Under the pieces are notes generated by a model. The model worked only from the letters and a program-made list of their open reading frames with translations. It was not told where the DNA came from and searched no databases. The position numbers and the translations under genes were made by a program. This document shows, piece after piece, positions 7,878-16,009 of a stretch of 40,225 bases of DNA (the stretch's first letter is position 1; every line of letters begins with the position of its first letter). The stretch covers positions 1 through 40,225 of the forward strand of contig JALNYK010000028.1 in the NCBI GenBank assembly GCA_023229845.1. The letters are read 5' to 3'. This DNA is from Gallionella sp. GTDB lineage: Bacteria; Pseudomonadota; Gammaproteobacteria; Burkholderiales; Gallionellaceae.

Positions 7878-8932
7878 GGTTTCCGGTACATCTCGCTATC
7901 GAGGTAAGCGGCCTTCGCATGACGCAATGCGACCAGCAGGATCGCGGCCATGGGCAAGGCGAGCAATATGCCGAAGAAGCCGAACAGCTGGCCGAACGCC
8001 ATCAGCGCGAACACCACCGCGAGCGGGTGCAGGCCGATGCGGTCGCCGACCAGCCAGGGCGTGACCACCATGCCCTCGATCAGCTGCCCTGCGCCGAACA
8101 CCGCCCACACCAGCAGCACGCCGCCGAACGCGGAGAACTGCATCGCAGCCGCCAGCGTCGCCAGCAACAGGCCGAGGATCATGCCGAGATAGGGGATGAA
8201 CACCAGCATGCCGGCGAGGATGCCGATAGGCAGCGCAAATTCCAGCCCGACCAGCCACAGCACGAACACGTAATACACGCTCATCAGCAGCATCACCGAG
8301 ATTTGTCCGCGCAGGAATTCGGCGAGGATGTTGTCCACCTCGCCCGCGATCTCGCTCACCTTGGCATGCCACTGGCGGGGAATCATCTTATCCAGATGCG
8401 CGACCATCGCCTCCCAGTCGCGCAGAAAATAAAACATCGCCACCGGAATCAGCAACAGGTTGGCCAGCAACGCGACCAGCGCGCCGCCGCTGTCGCCCAT
8501 CATGGCCAGCAACTTAGTTGCAACGCCGCCCGCACTCTGCCAGTGACTCAGCAGCATCTGTTTGATTGCCGCGCTATCCCATTGCAGCTCCGCGCCGAAC
8601 CATCGCTGCAACAACGGCAGGAAACGCACGCGCGCCGTTTCGATCCAGTCGGGCAGGCGTGAGACGAACAGGCCGATCTCGGTCTCCAGCAGCGGCAGCA
8701 TGATCAGCAGCAACAGGCCGAACAGCAGCAGCAAGCCGGCCATCACCAGCGCCGTCGCCGGCGTGCGCGACAGCTTCCAGCCGCACAGCCGCCGCACCAG
8801 CGGATTGCAGATGTAGGCGAGGATCGCGGCCGCGACGAACGGCGTCAGGATGGGCCCGAGCAGGTACAGCAGCACCGCGGCGGCAACAGCCACGGACAAC
8901 CATTGCACGGCGGCGAAGCGGGATAGGGTCAT
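7874..8932 (-). CDS. PerM/AI-2E-type transporter family membrane protein
   Basis: 352 residues with about seven or eight hydrophobic segments. The paired N-terminal helices (LSVAVAAAVLLYLLGPILTP) are followed by CNPLVRRL, a long soluble insertion at about residues 100-170, and a C-terminal membrane block with GILAGMLVFIPYLGMILG, typical of the PF01594 family. Members are called AI-2E or PerM permeases; some export autoinducer-2 or act as Na+/H+ antiporters, so substrate is unassigned. The frame runs upstream into purM on the other strand, so I took the ATG at 8932, which directly precedes the first membrane helix. It is the first gene of a minus-strand run with hda and divergent from purM. 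Confidence 0.85.
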   Translation of the reverse strand: MTLSRFAAVQWLSVAVAAAVLLYLLGPILTPFVAAAILAYICNPLVRRLCGWKLSRTPATALVMAGLLLLFGLLLLIMLPLLETEIGLFVSRLPDWIETARVRFLPLLQRWFGAELQWDSAAIKQMLLSHWQSAGGVATKLLAMMGDSGGALVALLANLLLIPVAMFYFLRDWEAMVAHLDKMIPRQWHAKVSEIAGEVDNILAEFLRGQISVMLLMSVYYVFVLWLVGLEFALPIGILAGMLVFIPYLGMILGLLLATLAAAMQFSAFGGVLLVWAVFGAGQLIEGMVVTPWLVGDRIGLHPLAVVFALMAFGQLFGFFGILLALPMAAILLVALRHAKAAYLDSEMYRKP

Positions 8933-9017
8933 TTCGGGTAAAATTCGCGGCAAAACGAACGCTGTGGGTTTATTTGAAACGTGCGGCACTTTACCTTCTA
9001 GAAAGCGAGAACTCAAC
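8933..9017. promoter_or_regulatory. Divergent intergenic region between perM and purM
   Basis: These 85 bases separate two divergent genes and must hold promoters for both. A TAAAAT sequence at about 8939 on the plus strand could be a -10 element, but I see no well-spaced -35 partner. No purine-repressor-like palindrome is evident. Confidence 0.35.
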
Positions 9018-10058
<1,041 letters not shown>

Positions 10059-10063
10059 GCCGA

Positions 10064-10705
10064 ATGAACAAATCCATCGTCATCCTCATCTCGGGCCGCG
10101 GCAGCAACATGCAGGCGCTGCTCGAAGCCAAGCTACCCTGCCGCGTCGCGGCGGTGATCAGCAACAAGGCGGATGCCGAGGGATTGAACATCGCCAAGGC
10201 GCACGGCATCCCGACTGCGGTCGTGTCGCACCGCGACCATCCGGATCGCGCCAGCTTCGACACAGCGCTGGCCGGCATCATCGACGACTTCCAGCCGAAC
10301 TTCGTGATCCTCGCCGGCTTCATGCGCATCCTGACCGCAGACTTCGTGAACCGTTACAAGGGCAGACTGATCAACATCCATCCCTCGCTGTTGCCGTCCT
10401 ACGGCGGCCTCGACACCCACGAACGCGCGCTGAAGGACGGCGTGAAGATACATGGCTGCACGGTGCATTTCGTCACGCCCGACCTCGACCACGGCCCCAT
10501 CATCATCCAGGCGGCGGTGCCGGTGCATTGTCACGACACGCCAGAAACACTGGCAAAGCGCGTCTTGCGCGAGGAACATCGCATCTACCTGCAGGCCATC
10601 CGCTGGCTGTGCAAGAACCAGGTTGAACTGAACGACGACGGCCGGGTCACACTCCGGCATCGCAAACAAATCGGTTTCGCCCTGATCTCGCCTTCGCTGG
10701 AGTAG
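10064..10705 (+). CDS. purN: Phosphoribosylglycinamide formyltransferase
   Basis: PurN transfers a formyl group from 10-formyl-tetrahydrofolate to GAR in purine synthesis. The 213-residue product begins MNKSIVILISGRGSNMQALL, with the phosphate-binding GRGSN loop. It carries the family signature INIHPSLLPSYGGLDTHERA, with catalytic Asn and His, and the catalytic Asp in DLDHGPIIIQ. The ATG at 10064 was chosen because it starts the conserved strand; the reading frame extends upstream inside purM. It forms an operon with purM and is followed 4 bases later by a DUF3108 gene. Confidence 0.95.
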   Translation: MNKSIVILISGRGSNMQALLEAKLPCRVAAVISNKADAEGLNIAKAHGIPTAVVSHRDHPDRASFDTALAGIIDDFQPNFVILAGFMRILTADFVNRYKGRLINIHPSLLPSYGGLDTHERALKDGVKIHGCTVHFVTPDLDHGPIIIQAAVPVHCHDTPETLAKRVLREEHRIYLQAIRWLCKNQVELNDDGRVTLRHRKQIGFALISPSLE

Positions 10706-10709
10706 TCTC

Positions 10710-11417
10710 GTGAAAAATCTGTCGTATCTTATGTTCGCATGGCTCGCGCTATGCGCTCCTTTCTCCGTGTTCGCCGCGCCGCCGAGCAGCATCAACGCTG
10801 TCTATGATGTGTACAAGGACAGTATCAAAGTCGGCAAGATCGAAGAAAGCTACACGCGCGACGGGGATCGCTACACGCTGACCAGCACCACTTCGCCCAC
10901 CGGTCTACTGGCGCTGTTCAAGCCGGAGAAGGTGTTCGTCCGCAGCAGCGGACTGGTCGGCAAGAATAGTCTGCAGCCGCTGCTGTTCAGCCACCGGCGG
11001 GAGAACGACACCAGCAAGGACAGCGGCGCTGAATTCGACTGGAAGAGCGGGAAGATTACTCTGATCCATCAGTCACAACGCGAGACGACAGCTCTGCCAT
11101 CAGGCACACAGGATCGCCTCTCCGCGATGTACCAATTCATGTTCCTGCCGCTGAAAGATGGTCCGCTGGACTTCCCGATGACCAATGGCCACAAACTGGA
11201 CAGCTATCACTACGCGGTCGCGCGCGGCCCCGACATGGACACGCCCGCCGGCAAGTTCGGCACACTGTATCTGGATAGCCAGCCCAAGCCGGGCGAGCGC
11301 CGCACCGAAATCTGGCTGGCCACACAACGCCATCATCTGCCGTGCAAGATGGTCATCACCGAAGCCAACGGCGATCGGCTGATTCAGGTGCTGAGCCATA
11401 TCGCCGTCAAGCCGTGA
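10710..11417 (+). CDS. DUF3108 domain exported protein (first of a tandem pair)
   Basis: 235 residues with a clear Sec signal peptide (MKNLSYLMFAWLALCAPFSV, then FAAPP, with cleavage near residue 23). The rest is beta-rich and fits DUF3108, whose function is unknown: YDVYKDSIKVGKIEESYTRDGDRYTL near the start, GAEFDWKSGKI and SAMYQFMFLPL in the middle, and EIWLATQRHHLPCKMVI near the end. It is probably periplasmic. Start is GTG with GGAG 8 bases upstream. It is a paralogue of the next gene, whose GTG start overlaps its TGA stop. The pairing downstream of purMN is an observation; any link to purine synthesis is unproven. Confidence 0.85.
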   Translation: MKNLSYLMFAWLALCAPFSVFAAPPSSINAVYDVYKDSIKVGKIEESYTRDGDRYTLTSTTSPTGLLALFKPEKVFVRSSGLVGKNSLQPLLFSHRRENDTSKDSGAEFDWKSGKITLIHQSQRETTALPSGTQDRLSAMYQFMFLPLKDGPLDFPMTNGHKLDSYHYAVARGPDMDTPAGKFGTLYLDSQPKPGERRTEIWLATQRHHLPCKMVITEANGDRLIQVLSHIAVKP

Positions 11418-12403
11418 TCCGATTTCCGCAGACTGCCACCGCACGCATCTCGCTGGCCGTAGCCCTGTCGTTGTTGCTCCATGCCGTCGCAATGTTCGCT
11501 CCGCTAATCGAGCTGCCCAAGACCGAGGTGCCGCTGCCCCCGCTTACCGCCAAACTGGAACCGCTGCCGAAAATCGCCGCCCAACCTACTCCGCAGAAAA
11601 AGCCTCAACCGAAACGCACCAAAGCCGCCCCACCACCGGCGAACAGCCCGGCTCAGGAAGCTGCAAGTGCAAAGACCGAGGAGGAAGAACCGCAAATCGA
11701 TGCCGAGCCGCAACCGCCCGCTGATGAAATTCAGCAGGAAACCCGGCCCGTGCATCCGCTGCCGCGACGAGCTCAACTGACCTTCGCCGCCTATCAGGGC
11801 GAGGGCGGCCTGCAACTCGGCGAGGCGGTCCACCGGCTGGACATCGAACAAGGACAATACGTTCTGGAGACAGTGACGCAGACCACCGGGCTGGCGAGCA
11901 TCGTCAAGAGCTATCTGCTGACCCAGACCAGCCGGGGACAGGTCGATGCGCAAGGGTTGCAGCCGATTAATTACAGCGAAGAGAAAAAACTTTCCAACAA
12001 CAAGCAGAGCCTGAGCGCCGAATTCGACTGGACCGGATGCAAACTGCATTTTTCGCACGGCGGCGAAACCGCCCTGCCGGAACATGGACAGGACATCCTC
12101 AGCTTCCTCTACCAACTATCGCAACAGCCGCTGAACAAGGGCGTGGTGCCGATGTACATCAGCAATGGCAAGAAACTGGAATATTACGAACTCGCCGTCG
12201 GCGAGGAAGAACTCATCCAGAGTCACCTAGGCAAACTGCGCGCGCTACCGCTACGCAAAATCCATGGACCGGGCGAGGAAGGGCTGGATATCTGGCTGGG
12301 GCTGGAATACCGGCTGCTGCCGATCAAGGTCCGCCAGATCGACCGCAACGGCGAGGTCGCCGGGGAAATGGTGATCTCGGAAATACTGGTGTCCGACGAA
12401 TAA
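11414..12403 (+). CDS. DUF3108 domain protein with N-terminal anchor and Pro-rich TonB-like linker
   Basis: 329 residues from a GTG that overlaps the upstream stop codon (GTGA). Residues about 10-30 form a membrane anchor (ISLAVALSLLLHAVAMFAPL). Residues about 35-115 are rich in Pro, Lys, Glu and Ala, resembling the periplasm-spanning linker of TonB-like proteins. Residues about 125-329 are a DUF3108 domain similar to the preceding gene: SAEFDWTGCKLHF, ILSFLYQLSQQPL and a C-terminal LDIWLGLEYRLLPIKV. No TonB C-terminal domain is present, so it should not be called TonB. A periplasmic role in envelope or polysaccharide biology is possible but not shown. Confidence 0.8.
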   Translation: MIRFPQTATARISLAVALSLLLHAVAMFAPLIELPKTEVPLPPLTAKLEPLPKIAAQPTPQKKPQPKRTKAAPPPANSPAQEAASAKTEEEEPQIDAEPQPPADEIQQETRPVHPLPRRAQLTFAAYQGEGGLQLGEAVHRLDIEQGQYVLETVTQTTGLASIVKSYLLTQTSRGQVDAQGLQPINYSEEKKLSNNKQSLSAEFDWTGCKLHFSHGGETALPEHGQDILSFLYQLSQQPLNKGVVPMYISNGKKLEYYELAVGEEELIQSHLGKLRALPLRKIHGPGEEGLDIWLGLEYRLLPIKVRQIDRNGEVAGEMVISEILVSDE

Positions 12404-12423
12404 TCCAGGCTTGGGATCGCCGC

Positions 12424-12843
12424 TCAGGGTTTAAGGTCGTACGGCTGCGCCACCAGAACCGGTTTCAGCAAGCGCTCGTCCCTGCCGAGGTGCGCGGCCA
12501 TCCAATTCTTCAGGCTGTGCGAAAAATGCTCGATCGCCCCATCCGACCAGATGCCGTTCTTGGCGTCCAGTTCGATCCGCATGTGCTCAAGCTCGCGCTG
12601 AAGATACTGGTTCAGTTTCTTGTGATTATCGAAATCCAGGTCTATCGCCTGCGCCAGCCTTTCCTCGTTCACAAAGTGGATACTCACACTGACAACTAGC
12701 CGCTGAAAAGCCTGCGACAGTATCTGTCCGTTGCCGGACCTGAGCGCATGCTCCACGGTGCCTATCATGCCGAGCAGGTTCCGGTGATCCGAATCCATCA
12801 GCGCATTGCCTACACTCAAACTATCCGACCATTGAAGCTTCAT
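12424..12843 (-). CDS. Hemerythrin-like diiron/oxygen-binding family protein with altered ligand set
   Basis: 139 residues forming a four-helix hemerythrin pattern: W5, then His20 (MDSDHRNL), His56 and Glu60 (HFVNEE), His74 (FDNHKKLN) and His118 with Asp122/Glu123 (HLGRDE). In classic bacteriohemerythrins the third helix carries two His four residues apart. Here the second position is Asn78, and the last helix has Asp at +4 and Glu at +5 instead of Asp at +5. Iron may still bind, but the canonical seven-ligand set is incomplete. The start has a strong GGAGG six bases upstream. It is convergent with the DUF3108 gene and divergent from rsmB. An oxygen-sensing or storage role is family knowledge, not seen here. 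Confidence 0.85.
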   Translation of the reverse strand: MKLQWSDSLSVGNALMDSDHRNLLGMIGTVEHALRSGNGQILSQAFQRLVVSVSIHFVNEERLAQAIDLDFDNHKKLNQYLQRELEHMRIELDAKNGIWSDGAIEHFSHSLKNWMAAHLGRDERLLKPVLVAQPYDLKP

Positions 12844-12908
12844 CTGCGACCTCCGACATGTTCAAACCGATGGCGTTACTCTAGCCCTGCCGCAGAAATA
12901 CACAATAT

Positions 12909-12932
12909 GCCGAAATGCCTATATATTTCGGC
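12909..12932. repeat. Short inverted repeat in the hemerythrin/rsmB divergent region
   Basis: GCCGAAAT (12909-12916) and its exact complement ATTTCGGC (12925-12932) flank 8 AT-rich bases. It lies 66 bases upstream of the hemerythrin-like gene and 82 bases upstream of rsmB. It could be an operator or a small hairpin, or chance. It does not match an FNR or CRP site. Confidence 0.4.
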
Positions 12933-13014
12933 CTAGGTATTTCGCCATGCCGCTTCGCCGATATCTCATCCGCAACCCTGTTAAACTGCGCGCCTGAAAC
13001 ACAAGGCCATTACC

Positions 13015-14277
13015 ATGCTGATCACCGAATACCGTTTAGACCTCGTCATCCAGGCGCTGCGCGCCATCCTCCCGCTGGCGCACCCCGCCGACACCACGTT
13101 GCGCTACTTCTTTCAGGAAAACCGCATCGGCTCCAACGAACGTGCGCTGGTCGCCGAGACCGTGTTCGGCGTGCTGCGCCACCGCATGCTGCTGGAGCAT
13201 GCCTGTACCGCGAACGACGGACAGGCGACGCCGCGCCGGATGGCGCTGGCCCACATGGTGCGTTTCGGCGGCTACAACCTGCGCGAGATCGAGCCGGTGT
13301 TGAAGCGCGACGAGAAGGAATGGCTGGCGACAGTGAAGGGAGTGAAGGCGGAAGACCTGCCGTTGTCGGTGCAGGCCGAACTGCCGGACTGGCTGGTGGA
13401 GAAGATGCGCGCATCCTATTCCGACGCGGACATCCTCGCGATCGGCCGCGCGATGCAGCAGGGCGCGCCGCTGGACATCCGCGTCAACACGTTGCTCGCC
13501 AAGCGCGAAGAGGTGCTGGAGCAGTTGCACGCGAAGAAGATCGAAGCGACCATCACGCCGTATTCGCCGCTCGGCATCCGCCTCAAGGACAAGATCCCGC
13601 TGAACAAGGATGCGCTGTTCACCGAGGGCAAGGTGGAGGTGCAGGACGAGGGCAGCCAGTTGCTCGGCCTGCTGCTCGCACCGAAACGCAACGACATGGT
13701 GGTGGACTTCTGCGCCGGCGCGGGTGGCAAGACGCTGATGCTCTCGGCACAGATGAATTCGCAGGGACGGCTGTATGCGATGGACGTCTCCGAGAAGCGC
13801 CTCGCCAACCTCAAGCCGCGCCTGAAACGCTCCGGCGCAAGCAACATCCAGCCCATGCTGATCGCACACGAGAACGACCTCAAGGTGAAACGCCTCGCCG
13901 GCAAGATCGACCGCGTGCTGGTGGATGCGCCCTGCAGCGGCCTCGGCACGTTGCGCCGCAACCCCGACCTGAAGTTCCGCCAGTCGCCCGGCAGCATCGA
14001 GGAACTCACGCAGAAGCAGGCCGCGATCCTCGCCTCGGCCAGCCGTTTACTGAAGAAGGGCGGGCGCTTGGTTTACGCGACCTGCAGCATCCTGCCGGAA
14101 GAGAACCAGCACATCGTCGAAGCCTTCCTCGCCGCGCACCCCGACTTCGTGTTGAAACCCGCAGGCGAAGTGCTGCAACAGCAAAAGATCGAACTGGAAA
14201 TGGGCGACTACCTGGAGTTGCGCCCGCAACTGCATGCGACGGACGGCTTCTTCGCGGCGGTGCTGGAACGGGTCTGA
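13015..14277 (+). CDS. RsmB/NOP-family 16S rRNA (cytosine-C5) methyltransferase
   Basis: 420 residues in the RsmB/NOL1/NOP2 family, which methylate cytosine C5 in rRNA using S-adenosylmethionine. The N-terminal third is helical and NusB-like, as in RsmB. The SAM-binding motif is DFCAGAGGKTLML. The two family cysteines are present: Cys307 in DAPCSGLGTLRRNPD (motif IV) and Cys357 in YATCSILPEEN (motif VI, the nucleophile position in RsmB). Length is similar to E. coli RsmB (429). The usual fmt-rsmB neighbourhood is absent, so this could be a second RsmB-like paralogue, and I leave the gene symbol blank. AAGG lies about 8 bases before the ATG. Confidence 0.9.
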   Translation: MLITEYRLDLVIQALRAILPLAHPADTTLRYFFQENRIGSNERALVAETVFGVLRHRMLLEHACTANDGQATPRRMALAHMVRFGGYNLREIEPVLKRDEKEWLATVKGVKAEDLPLSVQAELPDWLVEKMRASYSDADILAIGRAMQQGAPLDIRVNTLLAKREEVLEQLHAKKIEATITPYSPLGIRLKDKIPLNKDALFTEGKVEVQDEGSQLLGLLLAPKRNDMVVDFCAGAGGKTLMLSAQMNSQGRLYAMDVSEKRLANLKPRLKRSGASNIQPMLIAHENDLKVKRLAGKIDRVLVDAPCSGLGTLRRNPDLKFRQSPGSIEELTQKQAAILASASRLLKKGGRLVYATCSILPEENQHIVEAFLAAHPDFVLKPAGEVLQQQKIELEMGDYLELRPQLHATDGFFAAVLERV

Positions 14278-14295
14278 CAGGCATTAGACACGAGA

Positions 14296-14363
14296 CGTAA
14301 GACGTAAGTTAACTTCTCACATCGATCAAAACAACGACACCAACTCCCAACTTACGTCTTACG
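14296..14363. repeat. 15-base inverted repeat between convergent genes
   Basis: CGTAAGACGTAAGTT (14296-14310) has an exact reverse complement at 14349-14363, with a 38-base loop. The left arm contains two ACGTAAG units in tandem. It occupies the gap between the convergent rsmB-like and HD-GYP genes. It could act as a two-way terminator or be a copy of a dispersed intergenic repeat; there is no uridine tract. Confidence 0.55.
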
Positions 14364-14368
14364 ACTAA

Positions 14369-16003
14369 CTACAGATTCACGCCGGGGATCTTGCTCAGGT
14401 CCACCTCGTCTATCTGTTCCGGCGCGAGGAAGTGCTTCGCATAGTCCAGATAGACCTTCTCGCGGATGAATACATCGAACAGATCCGGATCAATGTGGCC
14501 GCCCAACTTGAATTTGCCGAGTATCGTCAGCGATTCGGTCAGGGTCTTGCCCACCTTGTAGGGCCTGTCCTTGGCGGTCAGCGCCTCGAAGATATCGGCG
14601 ATGCCCATCACCCGCGCTTGCACCGACATCTGCTCACGCATCAGGCCGCGGGGATAGCCCTTTCCATCCATGCGTTCATGGTGACCGCCGGCATATTCCG
14701 GCACGTTCTTCAGATATTTAGGCCAGGGCAGCGCCTCCAGCATCTTGATCGTCACGACGATATGGTGCTTGATGATCTCGCGCTCGGCCTGCGTCAGCGT
14801 CCCGGCTCGTAGCGTCAGGTTCTCCAGCTCGTCGTCGCTGAGTAAGCTCACCTCCAGCCCTGTCGTATCGCGCCAGCGATAAGCCGCGATACGCTGCACC
14901 CGCGCGATATCGTCGTCCGACATCGCCTCGCCGCCGATATTGCATCGGCGCAGGAATTCCCGGTCTTCATTCAGTTGCCGGATACGCGCCTCGTACTCCG
15001 CGAGGATGGCCGCATCCTCCTCGTTTTCGACCTCCCCTCTCCCGCTCAGGAAAGAAAGGGAGCGCAGCATCGCGATCTCCGCATCGCGCTTGAGCACTTC
15101 GAAGCGCGTATCCACCAACTGGATGCGATCGAACAAGGTCTGCAGCTTGGTCGCCTTATCCACCACATGCACCGGTGTAGTGATCTTGCCGCAGTCGTGC
15201 AGCAGCCCGGCGATCTTCAGTTCGTGCCTATCCTTGTCGGTCATCACGAAGTCTTTCAGCGGACCTTTAGTCGTTCGATTGACCGCCTCGGCCAGCATCA
15301 TCGTCAGCACCGGCACGCGCGCGCAGTGACCGCCGGTATAGGGCGACTTGTCGTCGATCGCGGTGTTGATCAACTGGATGAAGGCCTCGAACAGTTTTTC
15401 CAGTTGTTCGATCAGACGCCGGTTGGTCAATGCGATGGCCGCCTGCGAAGCGAGCGACTCCAGCAACTGTTGATCGTCCTGCGAAAACGGAATGATTTCG
15501 CCGTTTTCCCGATCCAGTGCATTGATCAGCTGCAGCACCCCGATGACTTCGTCCTCGTGGTTGCGCATCGGCACCGAGAGAAAAGATTGGGAGCGATAGC
15601 CGGTCTTGGCATCGAATTTCTTCGTGCCGGAAAAATCGTAACCTTCCGCGACATAGGCATCGGGGATGTTGACCGTCTCGCCGCTCAACGCCGAGTGACT
15701 CACCACCATCGCATGATTGGGATTGCCGTCCTGATCGTAGAGATGGATAGGGTAGAACGTGATCGGCACCCCGCTGGTTCCGCCCATCGCGATGTTGAGC
15801 GAATCGGTGCGCATGATCTCGAAGCGCAGCTGCTGGTGATCCGGTTCGAGCAGGTAGAGCGTCCCGGCATCGGCATGGGTGATGCGCTTGGCCGCCTCCA
15901 GTATCGTTTCCAGCAGGCTGTTGATGTCGCGCTGCCTGGACAACGCGATGCCGATCTCGTTGAGTTCCTTGAGACGGGTCAGCAGATGTTCGGCGGATTG
16001 CAT
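14369..16003 (-). CDS. GAF-HD-GYP protein, probable cyclic-di-GMP phosphodiesterase
   Basis: 544 residues. Residues about 15-200 are a GAF sensor domain (AGTLYLLEPDHQQLRFEI; FLSVPMRNHEDEVIGVLQL). The HD-GYP catalytic domain follows, with HxxR-like GGHCARV, HD motif His269-Asp270 (LLHDCGKI), the distal metal-binding His pair (KHHIV) and the signature His441-His442-Glu443 with DGKGYPRGL. HD-GYP enzymes hydrolyse c-di-GMP to pGpG or GMP. Unusually, the HD and HHE motifs lie 172 residues apart instead of roughly 60, because of an acidic, helical insertion of about 110 residues (about 285-395). It starts 6 bases after the ATPase gene stop, without a clear ribosome-binding site, and is the last gene of the signalling run. 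Confidence 0.9.
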   Translation of the reverse strand: MQSAEHLLTRLKELNEIGIALSRQRDINSLLETILEAAKRITHADAGTLYLLEPDHQQLRFEIMRTDSLNIAMGGTSGVPITFYPIHLYDQDGNPNHAMVVSHSALSGETVNIPDAYVAEGYDFSGTKKFDAKTGYRSQSFLSVPMRNHEDEVIGVLQLINALDRENGEIIPFSQDDQQLLESLASQAAIALTNRRLIEQLEKLFEAFIQLINTAIDDKSPYTGGHCARVPVLTMMLAEAVNRTTKGPLKDFVMTDKDRHELKIAGLLHDCGKITTPVHVVDKATKLQTLFDRIQLVDTRFEVLKRDAEIAMLRSLSFLSGRGEVENEEDAAILAEYEARIRQLNEDREFLRRCNIGGEAMSDDDIARVQRIAAYRWRDTTGLEVSLLSDDELENLTLRAGTLTQAEREIIKHHIVVTIKMLEALPWPKYLKNVPEYAGGHHERMDGKGYPRGLMREQMSVQARVMGIADIFEALTAKDRPYKVGKTLTESLTILGKFKLGGHIDPDLFDVFIREKVYLDYAKHFLAPEQIDEVDLSKIPGVNL

Positions 16004-16009
16004 GTTCTG

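Noticed and set aside
11414..12403. Calling the second DUF3108 protein TonB.
   Set aside because: The anchor and Pro-rich spacer resemble TonB, but the TonB C-terminal domain is missing and DUF3108 is in its place.
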